From contig DATILL010000138.1 in NCBI GenBank assembly GCA_035476575.1, positions 1-21,169 of the forward strand: a DNA stretch of 21,169 nt. Direction: 5' to 3'. Under the pieces are notes generated by a model. It ran no database searches. It was not told where the DNA came from and was given only the letters and a program-made list of their open reading frames with translations. Below, piece after piece: positions 8,025 to 14,630 of the stretch (position 1 is its first letter; every line of letters starts with the position of its first letter). A program made the translations under genes and the position numbers. The DNA is from DATILL01 sp035476575 (GTDB lineage: Bacteria > Actinomycetota > Actinomycetes > Mycobacteriales > JACQDL01).

Positions 8025-8762
8025 ATGCGACCGGCGCGGTGGGGCAGGCTGACGCGGCTGGCACGGCCCGAGCAGGATGCCGGGCCCGGCTCCCGGCCGG
8101 TCCCGTCCTGGGCGGTGCTGTCGTCGGTCGCCGCCCCGGTGCTGCTGATCGGCGGGTGGACGCTGGCCGCCGGTCGGCAGCCGTCGGGCTTCAACCCGGT
8201 GACCGACACGATCAGCGCGCTGGCCGCCCGCGACGCAGCCGATCGCTGGCTGATGACCTGGGCGCTGGCCGGCGTCGGGTGCTGTCACGTCGTGACGGCG
8301 CTCGGCCTGCGTCCGGCCGGGCGGCCCGGCCGGGTGGTGCTGGCCGGCGGCGGGCTGGCCACGGTCCTGGTCGCCGCCGGCCCGCTGCCGGGCAACGGTG
8401 GTACGTCGGCGGGCCACACCACGGCTGCCAGCCTGTCCTTCGGCGCGCTGGCGGCGTGGCCGGCGTTGGCGGCCCGGCGTGACCCGCAGGCGCCGGATGC
8501 GCTGCGACCCACGGCGTGCGCCGTCGCTACCGCGACGCTGCTCGCGCTGGTCGGCTGGTTCCTGGTCGAGCTTCCCGGTGGCACCCGGGTCGGGCTGGCC
8601 GAACGCGCGGCGGCCGGCGCCCAGGCGCTGTGGCCGCTCGCGGTCGTGGCCGCCAGCCGCCGCCGCCCGGCCAGCCGGCTAACGTGGGCCGGGCGCCGGG
8701 CGCCTCAGCGGCGCGATGTGAGCACGCAGTCCGAGCACAGGCCGCCGCCGGGCACCCGGTAG
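8025..8762 (+). CDS. DUF998-like integral membrane protein
   Basis: A 245-residue protein with about six hydrophobic stretches. It starts MRPARWGRLTRLARP, followed by a first membrane helix (WAVLSSVAAPVLLIGGWTLA). The motif GFNPVTDTISALAARDA is the recognisable DUF998 signature, and GNGGTSAGHTTAASLSFG follows later. The ATG at 8025 lies 5 bp after the GH65 stop, so it is probably co-transcribed with pgmB and the phosphorylase. No clear Shine-Dalgarno is present. The function of DUF998 proteins is not established, and a role in sugar handling is only a guess from position. The last 58 bp overlap the 3' end of the convergent FhuF-like gene, and the tail after AASRRRPASR is basic and probably not folded. 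Confidence 0.68.
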   Translation: MRPARWGRLTRLARPEQDAGPGSRPVPSWAVLSSVAAPVLLIGGWTLAAGRQPSGFNPVTDTISALAARDAADRWLMTWALAGVGCCHVVTALGLRPAGRPGRVVLAGGGLATVLVAAGPLPGNGGTSAGHTTAASLSFGALAAWPALAARRDPQAPDALRPTACAVATATLLALVGWFLVELPGGTRVGLAERAAAGAQALWPLAVVAASRRRPASRLTWAGRRAPQRRDVSTQSEHRPPPGTR

Positions 8763-9427
8763 TACAGGCAGCAGCTCCGCCGCTGGAACGACGTCCCCGG
8801 GACCAGCGTGCCGGTGCCACGCAGCGCGTCGAGCTCGAGTAACCGCGTCACGACCGGGTACCCGATCAGGTCGCCGGGCCGGCCGTAGTCGAGCAGCCGA
8901 GCCGCGCCGGCCAGCGCGGAGGCGGCGTTGCCCCACAGCAGCCGCTCGGAGATCGACACGGTCTGGCGCAGCGCCAGCATGAAGGGTGTCAGGGTGCTCT
9001 CGACCACGGCCCGGTACGCCAGCGGCACCAGCGCGTCGACCGGCCCAGCCCACCCACCGGGTCGCGGTAGCCGCAGCTCCAGCGACCCGTCTGCCGGGTA
9101 GCGCCAGGCCAGCGCCGCCGGCCGCAGGTCCGGGACCTGCCCGGACATCACCAGCATGGCCAGCACCGGCGACCACAGCCGAGCGGCGTAGCCCTGGAAC
9201 AGCAGCGAGGCGGCCACCCGCGGTCCGCCGCCGGCGATCCGGTCCTGGACCAGGGCCACCAGACCGGGCAGGGCCAGCCCGGTCAGCTCCTCGCCCGGCC
9301 GCCACGGCGGGCCAGCCTCGTCCGGGCACGGCCGCCCGGTCCGGACCGCGAAGTACCCACCGAGCCGAGCCACCCCGGCCAGCGCACGGCTGATCGCGAC
9401 AGGTTCGGCCGGGCGCGCGATGTCCAT
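8705..9427 (-). CDS. FhuF-like (2Fe-2S) protein, probable siderophore ferric reductase
   Basis: A 240-residue protein ending in the FhuF C-terminal cysteine motif: C219-C220, ten residues, C231, two residues, C234 (CCLYYRVPGGGLCSDC). In FhuF these four cysteines bind a [2Fe-2S] cluster that reduces iron in imported ferric siderophores in the cytoplasm. The preceding body is Ala/Leu-rich and helical, including LLFQGYAARLWSPVLAML. The ATG at 9427 has no strong ribosome binding site, so the start is moderately certain. The gene runs toward, and overlaps by 58 bp, the DUF998-like gene. No siderophore biosynthesis or uptake gene is visible nearby, so the iron link rests on the motif alone. Confidence 0.78.
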   Translation of the reverse strand: MDIARPAEPVAISRALAGVARLGGYFAVRTGRPCPDEAGPPWRPGEELTGLALPGLVALVQDRIAGGGPRVAASLLFQGYAARLWSPVLAMLVMSGQVPDLRPAALAWRYPADGSLELRLPRPGGWAGPVDALVPLAYRAVVESTLTPFMLALRQTVSISERLLWGNAASALAGAARLLDYGRPGDLIGYPVVTRLLELDALRGTGTLVPGTSFQRRSCCLYYRVPGGGLCSDCVLTSRR

Positions 9428-9507
9428 CGGGACAGCAGATCACATCCGCGCCGTCGCCGTCGCCTCACCGCCGGCCAACCCGCCGCCCCGATGGCTGGCG
9501 GGGAACC

Positions 9508-9528
9508 CGACCCCGGGTAGGCGGGTCG
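9508..9528 (-). terminator. Possible terminator hairpin downstream of the EF-hand-like gene
   Basis: CGACCC (9508-9513) pairs with GGGTCG (9523-9528) around a 9-base loop. It lies 17 bp beyond the stop of the minus-strand gene at 9545 and upstream of the fhuF-like start. There is no T tract; the 6-bp GC stem could also be chance in this GC-rich spacer. Confidence 0.3.
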
Positions 9529-9544
9529 CGCTCGCGCCGCCGCG

Positions 9545-10477
9545 TCACGGTGCCGCGACCTCCACCCAGGAGCCGGCGCTCGGGTTGTAGCGCGCCGTAC
9601 CGACGAGGTTGCCCGCGTGGTCGAAGACGGTGGCGTGGTCCGCGCTGCCGTCGCCGTCGGTGTCGGTGAAGGCGATGGTGGTACCGTCCGAGCCCTCGAC
9701 CACGGCGATCTCGTCCCGCCCGTCCCGCCCGTCGTGGTTCAGGCTATGGCCAGCCGGGAGGCCGCCGCCGGAGGGCCTGGCGTCAGGGCAGGCACCCTCC
9801 ACCCAGGTGCCGCTGGGCTCGTCGTAGTGCGCTGAGCCGAGCGCCGCGCCGCCCCGGTCGAAGATGGTGGCCTCGTCGGCCCGGCCGTCGCCGTCGGTGT
9901 CGATGAAAGCGATCTTGTTGCCACCCGGGGCGTCCACCACGGCGGTGTCGCCGGCCCCGTCATGGCCGGAGCCCGCGGTCACCGGCAGCTCGGTCTCTTG
10001 GCCGCCGAGGTCGACCGTGATGGTGTGGCCGCCGGAGCCGGTGCCAGCACCCGAGCCGAGTGCGGCGCCCTTCGGGTACGGCGTGCTGTCTCCGGGCCGG
10101 TCGTCCACCCACCGGCCGCCGTTCCGGTCCAGGTGTGCGGTGCCGACGACCTGCCCGGAGTCATCCAGCAGCGCGGCGTGGTCGGCCGCGCCGTCGTGGT
10201 CCAGGTCGCTGATCGCGACGTGGTGCCCCGTGGCGTCCCCGACCAGCGCGGTCTCGTTCCGGCCGTCGTGGTCCACGTCGACGGTGGCGGGCGCGGTGAC
10301 CTCCTGGCCGCTGACGCGCACCGAAACGGTCTCCTCGTTGTGGCTGGCCGGCTCGGCATGGTCCGCGGTGTGGTCCTGGCCTACGCCGTCCTGCGTGCCG
10401 GGCAGGTACATGCCGTGTACCTCGCCAGCGTCGAACGCGGAGTCGTCGAACGAGGAGTCGTCATGGTGAAGATCCAT
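9545..10477 (-). CDS. Acidic repeat protein with EF-hand-like D-x-D-x-D-G loops
   Basis: A 310-residue, Asp/Gly-rich protein without signal peptide or membrane segment. Three related units are visible, about 67-126, 170-228 and 246-307. Each has a strand ending IAF or VAI, an acidic loop (DLDHDGAAD at 91, DTDGDGRAD at 193, DTDGDGSAD at 272), then xATxFDxxGxxxGxAxxDxxxGxWV. The first two units are preceded by a beta segment (SVRVSGQEV, TITVDLGGQE) that the third lacks. The acidic loops look like calcium sites of the EF-hand or dockerin kind. The layout resembles the actinobacterial DUF6802-type proteins, from memory and not certain. The start ATG at 10477 has only a weak AAAGA upstream. The function is unknown; Ca2+ binding is inferred. 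Confidence 0.72.
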   Translation of the reverse strand: MDLHHDDSSFDDSAFDAGEVHGMYLPGTQDGVGQDHTADHAEPASHNEETVSVRVSGQEVTAPATVDVDHDGRNETALVGDATGHHVAISDLDHDGAADHAALLDDSGQVVGTAHLDRNGGRWVDDRPGDSTPYPKGAALGSGAGTGSGGHTITVDLGGQETELPVTAGSGHDGAGDTAVVDAPGGNKIAFIDTDGDGRADEATIFDRGGAALGSAHYDEPSGTWVEGACPDARPSGGGLPAGHSLNHDGRDGRDEIAVVEGSDGTTIAFTDTDGDGSADHATVFDHAGNLVGTARYNPSAGSWVEVAAP

Positions 10478-11102
10478 CAGGCTCGTCTTTCTCTTGTGTT
10501 GCGGTCCGAACAGCGTTACATGGACGTCGCGCTATGTCGTGGTCTGGGTCCGGGACACTCCCGATTCGTGCCAGCCGATTCCCGCCAGGCCCGCCGCTAT
10601 CTGCGTTATCAACGCTACTTGTTCGCGGTGTCATCACCCTCCGTGGTGCAACGGTTACGTTTTGGTTGTCTTCTGGGGTGGGTCCCCCTCCTGGCTGAAT
10701 GTCGGCCCGCGGCGGCGCCAGGGCACGCAAGGCCCCAGCGCGGGCGCTTGACGCCGCTAGCCAGGGGGTAGGGCTCCATAGCCAGGGGGGTACGATCCAT
10801 AGTTTGCGGAGCTATTGGCCGACCCACTCAGCGTTCGCACGTTATGGCCGCGGCGGCAGTCCGACTTGGGGATCGGCGGAGTATCTTTCGGGTGCTCGGG
10901 CGCGCTGATGGGGGGTGATGGGCCCCCGGTTCGTTCAGTCCGGTTCCTGTTCCGCTCAGGTTCAGTCGATTTGGGCGGACGAGAGCGACGAGAGCCTAGT
11001 CCCTGCCACCGGACCCACTTACAGCCGTCGCGTCCTAACACTGTCCGCCCTGCGCGGCAATCATCCAGTGACATCCCGTCAGCTCTAGTTTCAGGAGTTC
11101 TC
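10478..11102. other. Long non-coding spacer between divergent genes
   Basis: These 625 bp separate the minus-strand EF-hand-like gene from the plus-strand repeat peptide. I see no convincing gene: the open frame from 10815 has unbiased codon use until the peptide start. It holds a 21-bp tandem repeat (10758-10799), a paired GACGAGAGC repeat (10978-10995), GTTCAGTC twice (10933-10940 and 10960-10967), and a short G/C stem (GGGGG near 10911 with CCCCC at 10923-10927). Promoters for both flanking genes must lie here, but no single pair of hexamers is convincing. Confidence 0.6.
10758..10799. repeat. Two tandem 21-bp repeats, candidate operator
   Basis: Units at 10758-10778 and 10779-10799 share 16 of 21 bases. 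Both begin TAGCCAGGGGG and end TCCA, and a third TAG follows. A 21-bp period is two DNA turns, placing both copies on one face. TACGAT (10791-10796) inside the second unit resembles a -10 hexamer. The run TACCCCC-TGGCTA on the minus strand is loosely like CsoR-type metal operators, but it is not a good palindrome. Confidence 0.5.
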
Positions 11103-11261
11103 ATGTCCGCTCACACCACCGAAGCCCGTATCGCCATCGCTCCGGCAACAAGCTGGGGCTTCGTCCCGGCGACGAGCTGGGGCTACTCGCCAGCCACGAG
11201 CTGGGGCTTCGCCCCCGCGACGAGCTGGGGCTATCGCTCGGGAGAGGGCGCGGGTAGCTGA
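11103..11261 (+). CDS. 52-residue peptide with four PATSWG[F/Y] repeats
   Basis: The peptide opens MSAHTTEARIAIA (residues 1-13). Four 8-residue units follow: PATSWGFV, PATSWGYS, PATSWGFA and PATSWGYR (residues 14-45), then the tail SGEGAGS. The last aromatic alternates F, Y, F, Y, and Trp falls at 18, 26, 34 and 42. AGGAG lies 6 bases before the ATG, a good ribosome binding site, so I choose this start over the longer frame from 10815. The Pro, Ala, Thr and Tyr codons differ between units while the residues stay the same, which argues for selection on the peptide. There is no signal peptide or membrane helix. I do not recognise the family. A multi-core ribosomal peptide precursor, a self-assembling repeat or a Trp-sensing leader peptide are all possible. 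It lies 90 bp before the GGDEF-EAL gene. Confidence 0.66.
   Translation: MSAHTTEARIAIAPATSWGFVPATSWGYSPATSWGFAPATSWGYRSGEGAGS
11142..11237 (+). repeat. Four tandem 24-bp units encoding PATSWG repeats
   Basis: Units start at 11142, 11166, 11190 and 11214. The core AAGCTGGGGCT or GAGCTGGGGCT is invariant from AGC onward, while the flanking codons vary, mostly synonymously (CCG, CCG, CCA, CCC; GCA, GCG, GCC, GCG; TAC versus TAT). Confidence 0.85.
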
Positions 11262-11324
11262 GCCGAAGGTTTCCCAGCCTGCGGCATACCCGGGACACCT
11301 TGCCTCATGGCACCATGAACCACG

Positions 11325-11378
11325 CACAAGGCTGGGGCAGGCCACAAGACTGTGGCAGGCCGCAGGACTGTGGCAGAC
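11325..11378 (+). repeat. Three tandem 18-bp units at the start of the GGDEF-EAL gene
   Basis: Units 11325-11342, 11343-11360 and 11361-11378 read CACAAGGCTGGGGCAGGC, CACAAGACTGTGGCAGGC and CGCAGGACTGTGGCAGAC. The second and third each contain a GTG (11352, 11370) in frame with the GGDEF-EAL protein; in the first unit the same position is GGG. The frame from the ATG at 11315 reads the repeat as GRPQDC hexapeptides in a 29-codon frame ending at 11404, with no good ribosome binding site. Confidence 0.8.
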
Positions 11379-13928
11379 GGAGCCATCTTGGGAGCGCCAG
11401 GTGACGGCCCGCGGCGACCCCGCGGGGCAGGACGACATGCATGGTGGCTGACTGCCGTTATCGGGGCAGCCGCCGTGCTGATGTGGGCTTTCTACCCGCC
11501 GCTGGCCACCCTCGGCGGGCCTGTCCTCGCCTGCGCGGCGCTGGTCGGGCTCTTCGCGCTGGCCGAGCTGGTCCCGGTCCGGGTGGAGATCCGGCAGCAG
11601 ACCTGGCTCGTCAGCATGGCCGAGATCCCGATGGTCTTAGGCCTCTTCCTGGTCCAGCCGCGCAGCCTGCTGGTGTGCCGGCTAGCCGCCGCCGTGATCG
11701 TTTACGGTTACAAGCGAAGTTTTGTCCTGTTGAAGCGGGTCTTCAACTTGGCGTTGTTCTCCCTTGAGGTCGCCATCGCGTGCGCGGTCTTCCGCGCCGT
11801 CGGCGCGCCGGAGCCGAAGGATCCGTGGAACTGGCTGGCCGCACAGGCGGCGGTGCTCTCCTTCGTGCTGGTCGGCTCCGCCTGCGTGTACGGCGTGATC
11901 CTGCTTACCCAGGGCAGGCCGTCGAGGCGGCAGACCCTGACCATGTCGCTCCAAGCGCTGGCCCTGCCGCCGTTTAGCTGTGTTCTCGGTCTCATCGTCG
12001 TACTGCTGATCAGCGTGGACCCGTGGGCGATCGTCCTCGCCGGTGCGACGTCCGCGGCCGCGGCGCTCGGCTACCGGGCCTACGCCAGGGTGGTCCGGCA
12101 GCGGGAGGGCCTTGGCCAGATCTACGGCTTCACCCAGTTGCTTGAGCAGGGCCGGGGCGCCTCCGGCGCGCTGGAAGCGGCGGTCGACCGGGCCTGCGAG
12201 CTGCTGAACGCGACCACCGGGGTGGTCGCGCTGTGGACCACCGACGCCAGGCTGTTGGCCACGGTGTGGTCCACCGGCACTCCCGACGACGAGCGGCGCA
12301 CGCCGCTGCTGACCGACCCGATCGTGCGGCGCTGCGTGACCGAGACGCGCGGGGTCCGGGTGACGACGAGGTCCGGCAGCGAGGCCGAGCGGATCGCCCT
12401 GGCCCAGCGCGGCGCCCACGAGGTGCTGACCGTGTCGCTGGGGCTTGGGTCGGCCGGCATGGGCCTGATCGAGCTGCGAGACCGGCAGAGCGCGCAGGCG
12501 GCGTTCAGCGATGACGATCGTCAGGTCCTGGAGAACCTTGGCACCCATCTGGCGGCCGCGATCGAGAACCAGCGGCTGGTCGACCAGCTCCGGCACGACG
12601 CGTACCACGACCGCCTCACCGGGCTGCCCAACCGCGAGTTCTTCACCCAGGCGGTCGACTCCGCCATCGCCCAGGCCAAGTCCGACGGCTCCGTCGTCGC
12701 CGTCCTGCTGCTGGACCTGGACTCGTTCAAGGACGTGAACGACGCTCTCGGCCATGACTACGGCGACCAGCTCCTGATCATGCTGGGCAGGCGGCTGCAC
12801 GAGCATGCGCCGGGGCGGGCGGTGGTGGCCCGGATGGGCGCGGACGAGTTCGCCATGCTGTGCCCGGTGGACGACCTCGGCGCCGCGCTGCGCACGGCGG
12901 AGGCACTGCGCGAGGCGCTGGTGGCGCCGTACCCGCTGGCCGGCCTGACCGTCGAGGTGGGCGTGTCGATCGGCGTCACGGTGGCACCGGAGCACGCCCA
13001 GAACGGCGGCATGCTGATGCAGCGGGCCGACGTGGCGCTCTACCACGCCAAGGACAGCGGCCGGGCCGTCTCGTCGTACCTGTCCAGCATGGACCAGGCC
13101 AGCGTGCACCGGCTGCAGCTCGTGACCCAGCTCCGCGAGGCGATCAGCGCCGGCCAGGTCCAGGTGCAGTACCAGCCGAAGGTCGCCCTGGGGAGCCGGG
13201 ACGTGGTCGGGGTGGAGGCGCTGGTGCGGTGGCAGCATCCTGAGCACGGCATGGTCATGCCGGACGAGTTCGTGCCGCTGGCCGAGCGGACCGGGCTGAT
13301 CGACCCACTCACCCGGCACGTGCTGCGGACCGCCCTGATCGAGTGCCGGGCCTGGCTGGACCGCGACACCCGGATCGGGGTGGCGGTCAACCTGTCCGTG
13401 CGCAACCTGCTCGACGTGACCTTCCCGGACATCGTGGGCTCGATGCTCACCGAGATCAGGGTGCCGCCGGACCTGCTCACCTTCGAGATCACCGAGAGCA
13501 GTGTCATGAAGGACCCGGAGCGATCCCTGCCGGTGCTGCACCGGCTGCACGCGCTCGGCGTGTCGCTGTCGATCGACGACTTCGGGACCGGGTACTCGTC
13601 GCTGGCGTACCTGCGCAAGCTGCCGGTCGACGAGGTCAAGATCGACAAGGTCTTCGTGCTGGGCATGGGCACCGACCTCGGCGACATGGCGATCGTCCGG
13701 GCCATTGTCGAGCTCGGCCGCAGCTTGTCGTTGCGGGTGGTCGCCGAGGGCGTGGAGGATGAGCTGGCCCGTGAGCTGCTCGAAACCATGGGCTGCGAGG
13801 TCGTGCAGGGCTACATGATCAGCCGGGCGTTGCCGCCGGACCGGCTGAACGCCTGGCTGCGGGCCAGGACGTCGCTCGGCCAGGGCCAGCCCGGCGTCTC
13901 GGGACGCCGGCCGCAGCTCACCGGCTGA
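11352..13928 (+). CDS. Membrane-bound GAF-GGDEF-EAL cyclic-di-GMP signalling protein
   Basis: An 858-residue protein. Residues 30-245 hold several hydrophobic helices (first WWLTAVIGAAAVLMWAF). About 270-410 is a GAF-like sensor, about 425-575 a diguanylate cyclase fold and about 590-840 an EAL phosphodiesterase fold. The cyclase signature is GADEF (496-500), not GGDEF, so synthesis may be weak or lost and the domain may instead sense GTP. The EAL domain keeps EALVRW (E622), VNLSVRN, FEITES, IDDFGTGYSSL, VDEVKID, VAEGVED and VVQGY, so c-di-GMP hydrolysis is likely. Possible starts are GTG 11352, GTG 11370 and TTG 11388; the last has GGAG six bases upstream and is a serious alternative. The gene follows the PATSWG peptide and may share its transcript. 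Confidence 0.9.
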   Translation: MAGRRTVADGAILGAPGDGPRRPRGAGRHAWWLTAVIGAAAVLMWAFYPPLATLGGPVLACAALVGLFALAELVPVRVEIRQQTWLVSMAEIPMVLGLFLVQPRSLLVCRLAAAVIVYGYKRSFVLLKRVFNLALFSLEVAIACAVFRAVGAPEPKDPWNWLAAQAAVLSFVLVGSACVYGVILLTQGRPSRRQTLTMSLQALALPPFSCVLGLIVVLLISVDPWAIVLAGATSAAAALGYRAYARVVRQREGLGQIYGFTQLLEQGRGASGALEAAVDRACELLNATTGVVALWTTDARLLATVWSTGTPDDERRTPLLTDPIVRRCVTETRGVRVTTRSGSEAERIALAQRGAHEVLTVSLGLGSAGMGLIELRDRQSAQAAFSDDDRQVLENLGTHLAAAIENQRLVDQLRHDAYHDRLTGLPNREFFTQAVDSAIAQAKSDGSVVAVLLLDLDSFKDVNDALGHDYGDQLLIMLGRRLHEHAPGRAVVARMGADEFAMLCPVDDLGAALRTAEALREALVAPYPLAGLTVEVGVSIGVTVAPEHAQNGGMLMQRADVALYHAKDSGRAVSSYLSSMDQASVHRLQLVTQLREAISAGQVQVQYQPKVALGSRDVVGVEALVRWQHPEHGMVMPDEFVPLAERTGLIDPLTRHVLRTALIECRAWLDRDTRIGVAVNLSVRNLLDVTFPDIVGSMLTEIRVPPDLLTFEITESSVMKDPERSLPVLHRLHALGVSLSIDDFGTGYSSLAYLRKLPVDEVKIDKVFVLGMGTDLGDMAIVRAIVELGRSLSLRVVAEGVEDELARELLETMGCEVVQGYMISRALPPDRLNAWLRARTSLGQGQPGVSGRRPQLTG

Positions 13929-14027
13929 CCGGCTGACCGGCCGTCTGGATGGTCCGGCCGCGGGACCGCTGCTGGGTTATGCTGGCGCCGGGCCTGAGAT
14001 CGCGGTGGATCGGGGTCGGGATCGCGT

Positions 14028-14056
14028 TTGGTGGGCCAGACCCGGTTGTGTACCCT
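14028..14056 (+). promoter_or_regulatory. Promoter for tRNA-Thr/tRNA-Met
   Basis: TTGGTG (14028-14033) and TACCCT (14051-14056) are separated by 17 bp and lie 25 bp upstream of tRNA-Thr, a good sigma-70-type arrangement with start near 14063. Confidence 0.55.
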
Positions 14057-14080
14057 TGCGGAGCGCTCAGGCGCGGTGCT

Positions 14081-14153
14081 GCCCTCTTAGCTCAGTCGGC
14101 AGAGCGTCTCCATGGTAAGGAGAAGGTCTAGGGTTCGATTCCCTAAGAGGGCT
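14081..14153 (+). tRNA. tRNA-Thr (GGT)
   Basis: A 73-nt cloverleaf. Acceptor GCCCTCT pairs with AGAGGGC and has T as discriminator. The D arm is GCTC/GAGC. The anticodon stem TCTCC/GGAGA encloses loop ATGGTAA with anticodon GGT. The T arm is TAGGG-TTCGATT-CCCTA. CCA is not encoded. It reads ACC codons and is first of a tRNA pair before rpmG, as in many actinobacteria. Confidence 0.95.
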
Positions 14154-14214
14154 CTACGCTGGTCGTCAAGGCTGGTGGCGCGGCGGTTGCGGTTCGTCCG
14201 GGTCCGTCGGCAAT

Positions 14215-14287
14215 GGCGGAGTAGCTCAGACGGTAGAGCAAGCGGCTCATAATCGCTGTGTCGCCGGTTCGAGTCCGGCCTCCGCTA
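14215..14287 (+). tRNA. tRNA-Met (CAT), probably elongator
   Basis: A 73-nt cloverleaf. Acceptor GGCGGAG pairs with CTCCGCT (first pair G-U) and has A as discriminator. The D arm is GCTC/GAGC. The anticodon loop CTCATAA has anticodon CAT in stem AGCGG/TCGCT, and the T arm is GCCGG-TTCGAGT-CCGGC. The position between tRNA-Thr and rpmG supports elongator Met. A CAT tRNA could in principle be a lysidine-modified Ile isoacceptor, or initiator, but the anticodon stem lacks the three G-C pairs of initiators. Confidence 0.92.
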
Positions 14288-14367
14288 CGAGGCGCCCGGT
14301 CTGCCCGGGCACTTTGTCATCCCCGCGGGGCTGCGCGCCAGCCCCCTGGAACGAAAGGCACTCCACC

Positions 14368-14532
14368 GTGGCTGCCACCGACATCCGACCGAAGATCACC
14401 ATGGCCTGCCAGGAGTGCAAGCATCGCAACTACATCACCCGGAAGAACCGCCGCAACGACCCGGACCGGATGGAGCTGAAGAAGTTCTGCCCGAACTGCC
14501 GGACCCACACGGTGCACCGCGAGACGCGCTGA
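14368..14532 (+). CDS. rpmG: 50S ribosomal protein L33
   Basis: A 54-residue ribosomal protein of the zinc-binding type, with CQEC (14-17) and CPNC (41-44) as the two cysteine pairs. The body TRKNRRNDPDRMELKKFC is typical L33. The GTG at 14368 is preceded by AAAGG at a distance of nine bases and gives the usual length; the longer frame upstream would run through the tRNA spacer. L33 sits near the exit site of the large subunit. Its place after tRNA-Thr and tRNA-Met and before hadA is conserved in actinobacteria. Possession of both Cys pairs suggests this copy is zinc-dependent. Confidence 0.95.
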   Translation: MAATDIRPKITMACQECKHRNYITRKNRRNDPDRMELKKFCPNCRTHTVHRETR

Positions 14533-14630
14533 CCTGGCCGGTCGCCGTACGCCGCGTCGAGCGAGCGACGGCGGCGGCATCGTCGCGTAGGTTGTCTCCG
14601 GGCACCCGGGCGCGGGGAAGGGATGGGCCG

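Noticed and set aside
5749..8064. 771-codon minus-strand open frame across the GH65 gene
   Set aside because: Its composition (His/Arg/Gly/Val-rich, no domain) is what antisense of a GC-rich gene gives, and the plus strand encodes a clear GH65 enzyme.
10860..11100. Cyclic-di-GMP riboswitch before the peptide/GGDEF-EAL locus
   Set aside because: I looked for the conserved GEMM-type core strands and could not find them; a covariance-model scan would decide.
10815..11102. Upstream extension of the PATSWG peptide frame
   Set aside because: No codon bias and no ribosome binding site at 10815; the ATG at 11103 has AGGAG at proper distance.
11142..11237. CRISPR-like or purely non-coding tandem array
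   Set aside because: The period is a multiple of three, substitutions are mostly synonymous and there are no unique spacers, so a coding repeat fits better.
11315..11404. 29-codon frame with GRPQDC repeats as a second peptide gene
   Set aside because: No ribosome binding site, and it overlaps the GGDEF-EAL start; the repeat is better described as DNA, so it is reported only within the repeat feature.
11682..13550. 622-codon minus-strand open frame across the GGDEF-EAL gene
   Set aside because: Same antisense artefact; the plus-strand protein has complete EAL motifs.
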